This document shows, piece after piece, positions 36,400 through 46,039 of a stretch of 64,000 nt of DNA. The stretch covers positions 1 to 64,000 of the forward strand of contig CAVXMG010000029.1 of the NCBI GenBank assembly GCA_963762735.1, given 5' to 3'. The number at the start of each line of letters is the position of its first letter. Within the stretch, counting starts at the first letter, position 1. This DNA is from DASXKD01 sp963762735 (GTDB lineage: Bacteria > Actinomycetota > Actinomycetes > Streptosporangiales > Streptosporangiaceae). The notes beneath the pieces are model-generated. The model worked only from the letters and a program-made list of their open reading frames with translations, ran no database searches and had not been told where the DNA came from. Position numbers and translations under genes: made by a program.

Positions 36400-36683
36400 G
36401 CTGCCCTCTCTCACCTGGGCATCGGCATCAGGAGCAACTCGGAACGGCAGGAGTAACGGGAGTTGCCTGGGGTTCTGGGGTTACTTGAACGGCCGGGGCC
36501 GACGTAACGCTATTCGGGTGATGCTGGCTTAGCTGCGGCGGCTCATGATGGGGGCTTCAGGAGCGCACGGGAAGGACGCGGCACCGGCTGACGTCCTGCT
36601 CGTTCCGGCCCGGCTGGACCGGCAGGGCGAGGCCTGTGGACTGCTGCCTGGGGGCGCCCAGATCCATGGAGGAGGTGGGTCGG

Positions 36684-38168
36684 ATGGCTGTGAAACAGAT
36701 CGCGCATCCGAGCATCGATGAACGCAAAGCCGAAGGCAAGGGGGCCCGCACCCGGACGCCGCCGTCGGGCCACTCGGGGTGGCGCCCGGCGGCGGACCGC
36801 CCGGATCCAGTCGCGCTGCTGGAGGAGCAGAATCTCACTCGTGAGCCTGACCTGGTGCCTGTCCGTCATGGCCGGATGATGGTCTCGCCGTTCACCTTCT
36901 ACCGGGGCGCAGCCAAGATCATGGCCGCGGATTTGAAGGACACCCCGGTGGCCGGCCTGGGCGCCCAGTTGTGCGGCGATGCCCACCTGTCGAACTTCGG
37001 CGCGTTCGCCTCGCCCGAGCGGCGGCTGCTGTTCGACCTGAACGACTTCGATGAGACGCTGCCGGGGCCGTTCGAATACGACGTGAAGCGGATGGCGGCC
37101 AGCTTCATGATCGCGGCCCGCAACAACGGGTTCGCCAAGGCGGACGCGCGCGCGGCGACGCTCGCGTCGGCGCGGGCCTACCGGGAGGCGATGGCCGGGT
37201 TCGCGCAGATGCCGACGATGGATATCTGGTACGCCTACCTGGATGAGGACGAGCTGAGGGGCGCGATCCGCAGCACGGTGGCCGGCCTCACGAAGGCCAA
37301 GGATGCCAAGGCGGCGAAGAAAGGGAAGCAGGCAAAGAAAGACGAGCAGCAGGCGAAGCTGGCCAAGCTGGCTGAGAAGCGGGCGGCGAAGACCGCCGCG
37401 AAGGCGCACACGCGTGACAGCCTGCAGGCGCTGTCCAAGCTGGGCGAGCTGGCCGATGGAACATACCGGATCGTCAGCCAGCCGCCGGTCGTCGTCCCGT
37501 TCCGCGACTGGACCGCCACCTACGGGCTGCCCGCCGATGAGGTCGACAAGGTGATCCGCGAGCAGTTCCGTGCCTACCGGGCCACCTTGCAAGACGACCG
37601 GCGCCGCCTGCTGGAGCGCTTCCAGGTCGTGGACGCGGCCCGCAAGGTCGTCGGCGTCGGCAGCGTTGGCACGAGGGCGTTCATCGTCTTGCTCCAGGGG
37701 CGCGACGCACAGGACCCGCTGTTCCTGCAGGTCAAGGAGGCGACGGCATCGGTGCTGGAGCCTTACGTGGGCAAGAGCCGGTACCGGCAGCATGGTGAGC
37801 GGGTGGTGCAGGGGCAGCGGATGATGCAGGCCGCCAGCGACATCTACCTCGGCTGGACGAAAGGGGTGGATGTGCGCCGCCACTTCTACTGGCGCCAGCT
37901 GCGCGACATGAAGGGCTCGGCGCTGGTCGAGGCGATGGCACCGCCCGCGCTGACGTTCTACGCGGGCATCTGCGGGTGGACGCTGGCGCGGGCGCACGCC
38001 CGGTCCGGCGACCCTATCGCCATCGCCGAATACCTCGGCAGCAGCGACGCGTTCGACCGATCGATCACCGACTTCTCGCAGCGCTACGCCGACCAGAACG
38101 AGCAGGACTATCAGGACTTCCTGAAGGCCGTCAAATCCGGGCGGCTGGATGCGGTCGAGGGCGTCTAA
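36684..38168 (+). CDS. DUF2252 family protein, copy 1
   Basis: 494 residues from ATG 36,684, preceded by GGAGGTGGG. DUF2252 has a kinase-like (aminoglycoside-phosphotransferase-like) fold of unknown function. Typical blocks: RHGRMMVSPFTFYRGAAKIMA, LCGDAHLSNFG, LLFDLNDFDETLPGPFEYDVKRMAAS. These correspond to the kinase catalytic H-x-D-x-x-x-x-N (GDAHLSNFG) and the metal-binding D (FDLNDFDE). Residues about 210-255 are a Lys/Ala-rich charged linker (KAKDAKAAKKGKQAKK) likely to form a helix. A highly similar copy lies at 54,946. Followed 30 bases later by a GAP gene. Confidence 0.92.
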   Translation: MAVKQIAHPSIDERKAEGKGARTRTPPSGHSGWRPAADRPDPVALLEEQNLTREPDLVPVRHGRMMVSPFTFYRGAAKIMAADLKDTPVAGLGAQLCGDAHLSNFGAFASPERRLLFDLNDFDETLPGPFEYDVKRMAASFMIAARNNGFAKADARAATLASARAYREAMAGFAQMPTMDIWYAYLDEDELRGAIRSTVAGLTKAKDAKAAKKGKQAKKDEQQAKLAKLAEKRAAKTAAKAHTRDSLQALSKLGELADGTYRIVSQPPVVVPFRDWTATYGLPADEVDKVIREQFRAYRATLQDDRRRLLERFQVVDAARKVVGVGSVGTRAFIVLLQGRDAQDPLFLQVKEATASVLEPYVGKSRYRQHGERVVQGQRMMQAASDIYLGWTKGVDVRRHFYWRQLRDMKGSALVEAMAPPALTFYAGICGWTLARAHARSGDPIAIAEYLGSSDAFDRSITDFSQRYADQNEQDYQDFLKAVKSGRLDAVEGV

Positions 38169-38198
38169 ACATCGGAGACCAACGATGGCTGACCGGCG

Positions 38199-38885
38199 AT
38201 GAACGCCGAATTCTTCGCGCTGGCGTTCACCGCGGCGCTGAACCCGAAGCTGCTAGCCATTGATCTGCTGCTGATCGAGAACCGGCGGCCGCGGGCGATG
38301 TTCCTGTGCGTCCTGCTCGGCGGCCTGACCGTGGGTATCACGGTCGGCCTGCTGGACGTGCTCACCGTCCACGCCGACGCGATCAAGACCCAGGGCACCG
38401 CCAGCGCCGGAGTCGACCTGGCGCTGGGCCTGCTGCTGCTGGCCATCGGCGGGCTGCTGGCCACCGGCCGCCTGCACGGCCGGCGACGGACAAAAATTCC
38501 AGCAGGCACCAAGCAACCGGAGCAGATGGAGAAGAAAGACGGCTGGGCGGAGCGGGTCTTGGCCGAGCCGCGGCTTGGGCTGGCCACGCTGGTGGGGGCG
38601 CTGTGCGGCCTCCCAGGTGCCGCCTACCTCACCGCGCTGCACAACCTGATCACCGGGAAATACTCCACCGCCACCCAAGTCGTCGCCGTGATTGTCTTCG
38701 TGCTCATCGAGTTCTTGCTGATCATCATTCCGTTGGTGTTTCTGGAGCTTCGGCCGGAGGCCACCAAAGCAGCGCTCAAGGGCGCCCAGGAGTGGCTGCG
38801 GGGCCATACCTTGCAGCTCATGGCAGGCATCGCCCTGGTCCTGGGCGCCTACCTGACGGTCAGCGCCCTGGTGAACCTGACCTAG
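38199..38885 (+). CDS. GAP family membrane protein (Sap-like)
   Basis: 228 residues, about six membrane helices in a LysE/Sap-type layout, with a polar central loop (GRRRTKIPAGTKQPEQMEKK). The start FALAFTAALNPKLLAIDLLLIENRRP resembles the 'GAP, Sap, sulfolipid-1-addressing protein' family, known in mycobacteria for helping place glycolipids at the surface. 30 bases after DUF2252, same strand: likely co-transcribed. Transported lipid or solute unknown. Confidence 0.82.
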   Translation: MNAEFFALAFTAALNPKLLAIDLLLIENRRPRAMFLCVLLGGLTVGITVGLLDVLTVHADAIKTQGTASAGVDLALGLLLLAIGGLLATGRLHGRRRTKIPAGTKQPEQMEKKDGWAERVLAEPRLGLATLVGALCGLPGAAYLTALHNLITGKYSTATQVVAVIVFVLIEFLLIIIPLVFLELRPEATKAALKGAQEWLRGHTLQLMAGIALVLGAYLTVSALVNLT

Positions 38886-38972
38886 CTTGGCAGGAGCGGA
38901 CGGCGAACTGCCTGCAGCGCCGAGGCTCCACCGGCGCTTGCCGCCGCGGGTTTACGCGCTGGCCGCCCGGGA

Positions 38973-40362
38973 CTACTTACCGCCTGAACGGTGCGCTGGA
39001 GCGCCCGTCTTCACCGCGGCCGTCGCGCTATCGTTCCCGGCACCAGGCGGGCGCTGCGAAGCGTGGCGGCCTTCGGGGACGGGAGCCGGCGCGATCCTCG
39101 CCGCCGTCACGTGCGCCACCACCACCGCCACGATCACCAGCGGCATGAGCGAGACGCCAGCCGAGACCAGCAGCAAGCTGGGCAGCAGGACGGAGGTCAG
39201 CGGGAGCGTGAGCATCACCACGGTCATCGCGCCGATGCCCATGGCCACGCCTGCATCGAGGGGCAGCCCCGGCAGGTGGGACAGGGCGATGCCCCCGGCG
39301 GCGCCGATGAACATCGCCGGGAAGACCGGGCCGCCGCGGAAGCTGCTCAGCGACACCCCGTAGGCCAGCCCCTTGCATACCAGCAGCAGCAGCAGGGCCC
39401 CGACGGTGTAGCTGGCGCTGTGCTGAATAAGCGGGCCGAGCGCGTCCTGCCCGGAGAACAGCACATCGCTGGAGGACTTGCCGGTGCCTTCGGCGTAGCC
39501 GATGGCCAGCCCGGCCACGGCCAGCCCGGCCAGGGGGACGGCCAGCAGCGTCCACCGCTCGGCGTAGGGCTGCAGCAGCCGTCCCAGCCACCCCAGCGCG
39601 GCAGCCGACCGGGGCGGCGGCCACGCCGATGGCTAGCGCCCAGCCGAACTCGGCCAGGGTGGGCGTGCCGAAGTGGGGGATCCCGGGAATTGCCAGGGAG
39701 AACGTGCCCAGCCCGGTCAGGTTGTCCAGGCCGACGAAGATGAGCGTGCCGACGCCCGCGGCGAGCAGCCCTGGCAGGAGCACCACCCCGAGCATCGGGC
39801 CGCCCAGCCCGGACGCCTCCATCAGCAGGAAGGCACCAAGAAGCGGGTTTCCAAACAGGGTGCTGATGGCAGCGAAGCTTCCTGAGGCGGCGAGCACCGC
39901 CGCGGCCTGCTGCGGCACATCTCGCCGGGCCAGGCGCACCGCCAGCAGGGCCAAGCCGCCACCGGCGAGGATCAGCGGCATCTCCGGCCCCAGCACCGCG
40001 CCGAACACGAGGGTGGCCAGCGCCGCCAGGAGGATTCCGGGAAGCTGCGCTGGAGCCGGCGCGCCATGCATCGCGAAGCCGCCAGCCGGGGACGGCCCAC
40101 CCCGGCCGGGCAGATACCTGATGGCCAGCCCGGCAATGATGCCTCCTGCTGCCAGGACCGGCAGCGGCCACCAGATCGGCTCGGTGGCAAAACCCAGCCC
40201 GTGCGGAAGGTGGGTGAAGATCTCTTTCTGCAGGTAGCTGACCAGCGCCAGGAAACCATAGGCGGCCGCGGAGACCGGCACGCCCAGGATGGCAGCGAGG
40301 GCCAGCAGCCTCAGGTAGTCCCGGCTGCGCAGCAAGGTGCGCGGATCCGCAGGTGTCGTCAC
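38973..40362 (-). pseudogene. CLC chloride channel / antiporter, one frameshift
   Basis: About 460 codons. The first 255 or so (from GTG 40,362, GGAGG upstream) carry LGPEMPLILAGGGLALLAV (the CLC G-x-E-x-P motif with the gating-Glu position) and LASGSFAAISTLFGNPLLGAFLLMEA. At about 39,607 one base change shifts the frame: VAAAPVG then ALGWLGRLLQPYAERW in the next frame, continuing to LLLVCKGLAYGVSLSSFRGGPVFPAMFIGAAGG (the selectivity-region helix) and the C-terminus at 38,973. Family: anion channel or Cl-/H+ antiporter. Both parts are well preserved, so an error in the sequence is possible. Confidence 0.82.
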
Positions 40363-40636
40363 GGCAAGCCTCCGAGAGGATGCGGCTGTGCGCGGTCAGC
40401 GCCCAGATTACGAAGACGTCGATCAGAGGACATTCCACTTCGTACAGGGGCGAATTCCATCCCCCGGATGGCATGAAAGACAGGTCGTTATCCCTCACGA
40501 GCCCCAGCTCATGGAGGGTCATGGGCAGTGTGTGTACCCGTGGCGGGTGACGCGATGTCCCGTGCCGGAATGTTTGGCTGTGGCTGGGATGCCTGTTGCG
40601 TGCCCCGGAAGGTAACGCGAGGAATAGGACATAGCC

Positions 40637-43050
40637 ATGGCGGATGCACCGATCGACCGGACCAGGCTGCCTCTAGCGGATCCGGCGTTTAAGGGTACGG
40701 CGAACAGGACGCTGGCGGGCTCGGCCCCTGACTGGGGCCTCCTCGGGCACATCGCCCCGCCTGAGGGAGCGCCGAATGTGTTGCTGGTGCTGATCGATGA
40801 TGCGGGTTTCGGCCAGCCGAGCACGTTCGGCGGCCCGATCGCCGCGCCCGCCATGACCCGGGTCGCTGAGGAGGGTGCCCGGTTCAACCGGTTCCATGTG
40901 ACGGCGCTGTGCTCGCCGACCCGGGCGGCGCTGCTGACCGGCCGCAATCACCACGCGGTCGGCTTCGGCTCGATCGGCGAGCTGTCCTCCGGTTTCCCCG
41001 GGTATACGGCGTTCGTTCCGCGAGGACAGCGCGCCGTTCCCGAAGGTGCTGCAGCTGAACGGGTACAGCACGGCCGCGTTCGGCAAGTGGCACCTGACAC
41101 CCGATGGGCAGCAGGGCGCGGCGGGCCCGTTCAGCCGATGGCCGAACGGGTGGGGCTTCGACTATTTCTGGGGCTTCCTGGGCGGTGAGACCGGCCAGTG
41201 GGACCCGGTCATCACCGAGAACAACAAGACGATCGGGGTGCCGCAAGGCAAGGACGGCAAGAAGTACTACTTCCCCGACGACATGGCCGACAAGACGATC
41301 GAGTGGCTGCACGCGGTCCGCGCCCAAGACCAGGCCAAACCGTGGTTCGTGTACTTCTCCACTGGGTGCGCGCACGCCCCGCACCACGTGCCGGAGGAAT
41401 GGGCCGCCAAGTACAAGGGGAAGTTCGACAGCGGCTGGGACGCCTACCGGGAACAGACGTTCGCGCGGCAAAAGCAGCTAGGTGTGATCCCGGCGGATGC
41501 GAAGCTGACCCCGCGCAACGAGGCGTTCCCCGCCTGGGATTCGCTGCCGGAGGACCAGAAGGCCCTGTACGCACGGCAGATGGAGGTGTACGCGGGGTAT
41601 TGCGAGAACGCCGACTGGAACGCGGGCCGGGTGATCGCCGCGGTCGAGGAGATGGGCGAGCTGGACAACACGCTGGTGATCTACATCTACGGCGACAACG
41701 GCGCCAGCATGGAGGGCGCGATCACCGGCTCGTTCAACGAGCTCACGATGCAGAACGGCATCCCGCTGACCCCCGAGCAACAGCTCGCGCTGATCAATCT
41801 GTACGGCGGGCTGGAGGTGTGGGGCACCGATCTGGTCGCCCCGCACTACGCCGCGGCGTGGGCGTGGGCCGGGAACTGCCCGTTCCAGTGGGGCAAGCAG
41901 GTCGCCTCCCATCTGGGCGGCACCCGGCAGGGCATGGCCATCCGCTATCCGCGGCTGATCAAGGACCGGGGCGGGCTGCGCAGCCAGTTCACCCACTGCA
42001 TCGACATCGGCCCGACCATTCTCGATCTGGCGGGCCTGCCGCAGCCCACCCACGTCGAGGGGATCGCCCAGGTGCCGATGCACGGCACCAGCTTCCTGCA
42101 CACCTTCGCCGACCCGGGCGGCGAGGAGCGCCACACCCAGCAGTACTTCGAGATCGCCGGTTACCGGGCGATGTACAAGGACGGCTGGTGGCTGGCCCAG
42201 GGGGTGGAGCGGATCCCGTGGGACCTCACCCCGGACGCGATGAGAAAGCTCGCACCCGGAGTAGTGGCAGCCGGACGACGACCCGGTGGAGCTTTATTAC
42301 CTGCCTGACGACTTCAGCCAGGCAGACAACATCGCGGCGCAGCACCCTGAGAAAGTCAAGGAGCTGCAGGACCTGTTCTGGGCCGAGGCCGAGAAATACA
42401 AGGTCCTCCCGCTGCTCGGCGGCATAAGCGTTTATTTCGGGCTGCTCCCGCCGCTTCCCGCCCAGACAACTTACGCCTACTACGGGGACGTGCAGAACAT
42501 CGCCTCGGGCATGATCCCCCGGATCTACAACCACTCCTACACCATCTCGGCCGACCTGGTGATACCTGACGGGCGGCGCCGAGGGCGTGATCGTGGCCGA
42601 GGCCGACCACCTGGGCGGCTTCTCACTGTTCGTCGCAGGACGGCAGGCTCAGGCACACCTACTCGATGATGGGCGTGCAGGTCTACCAGCAGAAATCCGA
42701 CACCCCCCTGCCCACCGGCGAGGTCAACGTCCGCCTGGAATTCCACGCCGACGCGGCCCGAACCAGCCACCGGCGGGGACATCCGCCTGTTCGCCAACGG
42801 AAACGAAATCGGCAAGGGCCGGATGGACCACAGCGTCCCGATCCGGTTCTCCGCCTACGCGGGCATGGACATCGGCCGCGACAACGGCGGCGTCGTCGAC
42901 CGCGGCTACGCCAACCGGGCACCGTTCGCGTTCACCGGAGTCATCAAGAAGGTCACCTTCGACATCAAGCCGCACCTGACCCAAGCGGACGAGCAGGCGC
43001 TGCACGAATCGGCGCACCACGGGCACGTGGCCCACGGCATCAACGGATAG
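40637..43050 (+). pseudogene. Arylsulfatase (type I, formylglycine-dependent), at least five frameshifts
   Basis: About 800 codons of a type I sulfatase. Metal-binding LVLIDDAGFG, then the maturation motif CSPTR at residues 92-96, in which the Cys would be converted to formylglycine, and RAALLTGRNHH. Further on FGKWHLTPD and WFVYFSTGCAHAPHH, and the C-terminal DPVELYYLPDD and RFSAYAGMDIGRDNGGVV. The frame shifts at about 41,021, 42,263, 42,570, 42,636 and 42,757; between these the protein is perfectly readable. The gene for the Cys-oxidising enzyme (FGE) lies at 52,398. No signal peptide, so it would act in the cytoplasm or be exported folded. Confidence 0.88.
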
Positions 43051-43194
43051 CACCGGGAGCCGGGGAACTACTCCGTTTACCCGGCTCCTCCTACAGCCGG
43101 TTCGAGGGAGGATACCCATTTCCACCTCGCATGCTGACGACTGGGCGGCCTTTCGTTCCCGGCCGTCGCGACCCACCTCGATAAGGAGAACGCT

Positions 43195-44050
43195 ATGAGC
43201 CAGGAGCCATCTGGTCGTTGACTTCCCGATCAAGGGTCCTGCCATCGCCAAGGCGCTACCCGAAGAGCTGTCCCCGCTGATGCCCGATCTCGCGACAGCG
43301 CAGGACGATCTCGGTACCGTGCATTTCTCCCGGTTCATGGTCGAGGGAGACGAGAAGCTTCTCTTCCTTTCGGACATCGACGGCGAGACCGACGAGCACA
43401 TTGAGCGGCTCGTGGAGAGCGCCGGGCCGGTGTTTGACGCCATCTTCACATACGTGGACAACCCTCCGCCCACGCCCGTGGCTGATAACCCTGAGGCGGT
43501 CACCAAATGGCTGAAGCGGCATGTCCGCGAGCCTCTAGACACGTACTTTGCTTACGAGGACGCTTCGGTTCAGGACATCAAGGCGTGCGCGCGTGCGGCG
43601 GGCTTCACCGGCAATACCTCGCAGGGCACCTTGATGACATACTTGTCCTTCAAGTCACGTGTGCAAGCCTTCGCCGTGAAGCAGGTCGCCGGGGCCCTGG
43701 TAGGAGACAAGGGACATAAAGCGTCGGATTCCATCGGGACGCTGCATGTCGCCCACTGGGTGCCCTTTGAGCACAACCACATAGGGTTCTTCACAGTCTT
43801 CGACGGTGATATGAAGAAGTACTTCCAGGACTTTGCAGACAAGACCTCCTTCGTCTTCAATGCCCTGTTTCCACGTGTCGTTGGCGGGCCACCAACCCCG
43901 GTGGAAAAGAACGCCCAGGCGTTCTATCAGTGGGGACTCGACAACAACTATCCGGTCATCGGGTTTTACAGCGCCTATCCAGGCCTCTCGGTTCAAGACA
44001 TCCAAGCCCTGCTGGCCGATCGCAAGTCACCACCGGCCACCGCTGGATAG
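43195..44050 (+). pseudogene. Two-repeat protein of unknown function, partner of DyP gene, early frameshift
   Basis: AAGGAG precedes ATG 43,195. After about five codons a single-base change is needed to reach HLVVDFPIKGPAIAKALPEEL; from there the frame is open to 44,050. The protein (about 285 residues) contains two homologous halves: VHFSRFMVEGDEKLLFLSDIDGETDEHIERLV with YFAYEDASVQDIKA, and LHVAHWVPFEHNHIGFFTVFDGDMKKYFQDFA with FYSAYPGLSVQDIQAL. Each half looks like an alpha/beta, possibly ferredoxin-like, domain. I do not know a named family. 83 bases before the DyP peroxidase gene on the same strand. Confidence 0.65.
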
Positions 44051-44133
44051 GACTAGCGTCACATGGTCACGAGCCGTAATCAACTCCGAGTTGGGCGCTG
44101 GTCAGGGAGTGCAACTCACAAGGAGCACCGGCG

Positions 44134-45685
44134 ATGAAGGGCCCGGGGGTTCTTCGCCGGTTGCGTGGTCGAAGGCGGCATGAACCGTTGGGGACCGATG
44201 GCGGTTCGGCGACGGCGGAAGAGTCGGCGCTCGACCTCGCTGACATTCAGGGGTTCGTTCTCCGCGGTTACAGAATGCCGATGGTGCGGCATTTCTTGTT
44301 GACGGTAGGAACTCCGGCACAAGCGCGCAGGCAACTCGGACGGCTCGTGAGCGGTGACGAATCCGACGTCCCGCAAATCACCACTGCCGAGGACTGGTAC
44401 GTGGGGTTCGCGCCCGGACCGGGAGACGATCGCGCGGCCGCCCCGCGCCGCAAGCCAGACTATTGCCTCAACATCGGTGTCACGTGGCCCGGACTGGTGG
44501 CGCTCGAGATGGAGGAACGCGTCCCAGCGCTGTCGTTCAAGTCATTTGGTGCGTTCATCGAAGGAGCCGCGCAACGAGCGGAGTCGGTCGGAGAAACTGG
44601 GCCAAGCTCGCCCGTGAACTGGATTGCCGGTTTTGGAAAAGGGCACGATCACGTCCTGGTGACGCTGCACGCCATCAGCCCGGAAGCGATGAAGGCCTAC
44701 AGCGACAGGGTGCGCGCCTGGTTTGCCGAAGGAAATGCCTTTCGAGAAATCTGGTGCCAGGACGGGATGGCGTTAATGGAGGTGCAAAATGGTCAACCCG
44801 CGCCTACTGCCAAAGTTCACTTCGGGTATACCGACGGAATCAGTACGCCCACCATTCGTGGCGGCCCGGAACGATATCTCCCCGATCACCAGCGGCCCTG
44901 CGAGCCATGGCTCTTCGTCTTGCGGGAAGAAGCGCAGAACTACGACGTACCCGAGCCGCGAGAACTCGGTCTGAACGGCAGCTTTGCAGTTTTCAAGAAG
45001 GTCGAGACTGACGTCGTTGGCTTTGAGGACTTCTTGCAGTCGAACAAGGACAAGATCGATCCCGAACTGCTGGCCGCAAAGATGTTGGGGCGATGGCGCA
45101 ACGGCGTTCCTCTCGCCTTGTCACCGGACACGGATAGCCCTGCGGGGGGGATATCGCCCGAACAGTTGAACAATTTCGAGTATGTAGATGCCGACGGTCT
45201 GGCGAGATCCGAAGGGGATCCGCTGTCCCGTCGGCGCACACATACGCCGCGTCAATCCACGAGGTCAACCAGTTGCGGGCCAAGGGCTGCCGGGCGGCAG
45301 CAACAATTCCCACCGGCTGATTCGCCGCGGTCTGCCGTACGGACCGACCTATGATCGAAGCAAGCCCTACGATGGCATCGAGCGCGGGATGCTCTTTCAT
45401 TTCATCAACTCGAATATCGAAAACCAATACGAGTTCGTGTTGCGACAGTGGGTCAATGACAGCGAATTCGCCGGGGCCGTCAGGCTTCACCCAAAGTCGA
45501 AAGATCCACTGATTGGCACTCAGAATCCAGCAGAGAGCATCTTCGTCATACCGCAGGCAAATGGAGGACCGCCGATCGAGGTTACGGGCCTCTCGAGCTT
45601 CGTTACGACCAAAGCCGCTGCGTACGTGTTTCTGCCGAGCATAACGGCCATCAAGTTTATCGCCAACTTGGGAGAAGGCGTGTAA
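44134..45685 (+). pseudogene. DyP-type peroxidase, one frameshift
   Basis: About 515 codons. DyP peroxidases are heme enzymes that oxidise dyes and phenolics with H2O2. The distal motif GxxDG is GYTDGIS at 231-237 (catalytic Asp234). The proximal-His segment CPVGAHIRRVNPR is in the second frame. Between DGLARSEGD and RDPKGIRCPVGAH, near 45,195, the frame changes by one base. The C-terminal QWVNDSEFAGAV and ITAIKFIANLGEGV are typical of long DyPs. AAGGAG lies before ATG 44,134. No Tat signal, so an intracellular member. Both halves are well kept. Confidence 0.87.
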
Positions 45686-46039
45686 TCGCGGCGGTGTACG
45701 AGTTCCGTACTCCCCAGGCGCCGCCCCGTCGCCCCGCCGCTTCTCCTTCCTGACCGGGCCAGATGCCGCCAGGAGGCCACCTTGCCGTGGGCCTGCGGCG
45801 GGCGCCAGCCCGGCCAGGGCACCCGGCCGGGCCTTGCGCGAGCGCATAGGTCCGAGCAGCCGAATAGTCCGGTTTCATACTAATAGCGGGATGCGCACCG
45901 CTGGCTGGCTGGCGTTTGGTGGGGGTGAAGGCGAGAAGTCATGCATGGCCGGCCGCGCTTGGCGGCCTGCCGGCATCGCGACGTGTGGTCTCCCGTGGCG
46001 AGCGGCCATCAGGCCGCTGGCGGGAGGGAGGAGGTCCCG
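45686..46039. other. Intergenic region, nothing recognised
   Basis: 354 bases between the DyP gene and the second LAL regulator. No conserved protein sequence, motif copy or strong hairpin seen. Confidence 0.5.

Noticed and set aside
36543..37997. Long minus-strand frame opposite DUF2252
   Set aside because: Shadow frame; the same occurs opposite DUF2252 copy 2.
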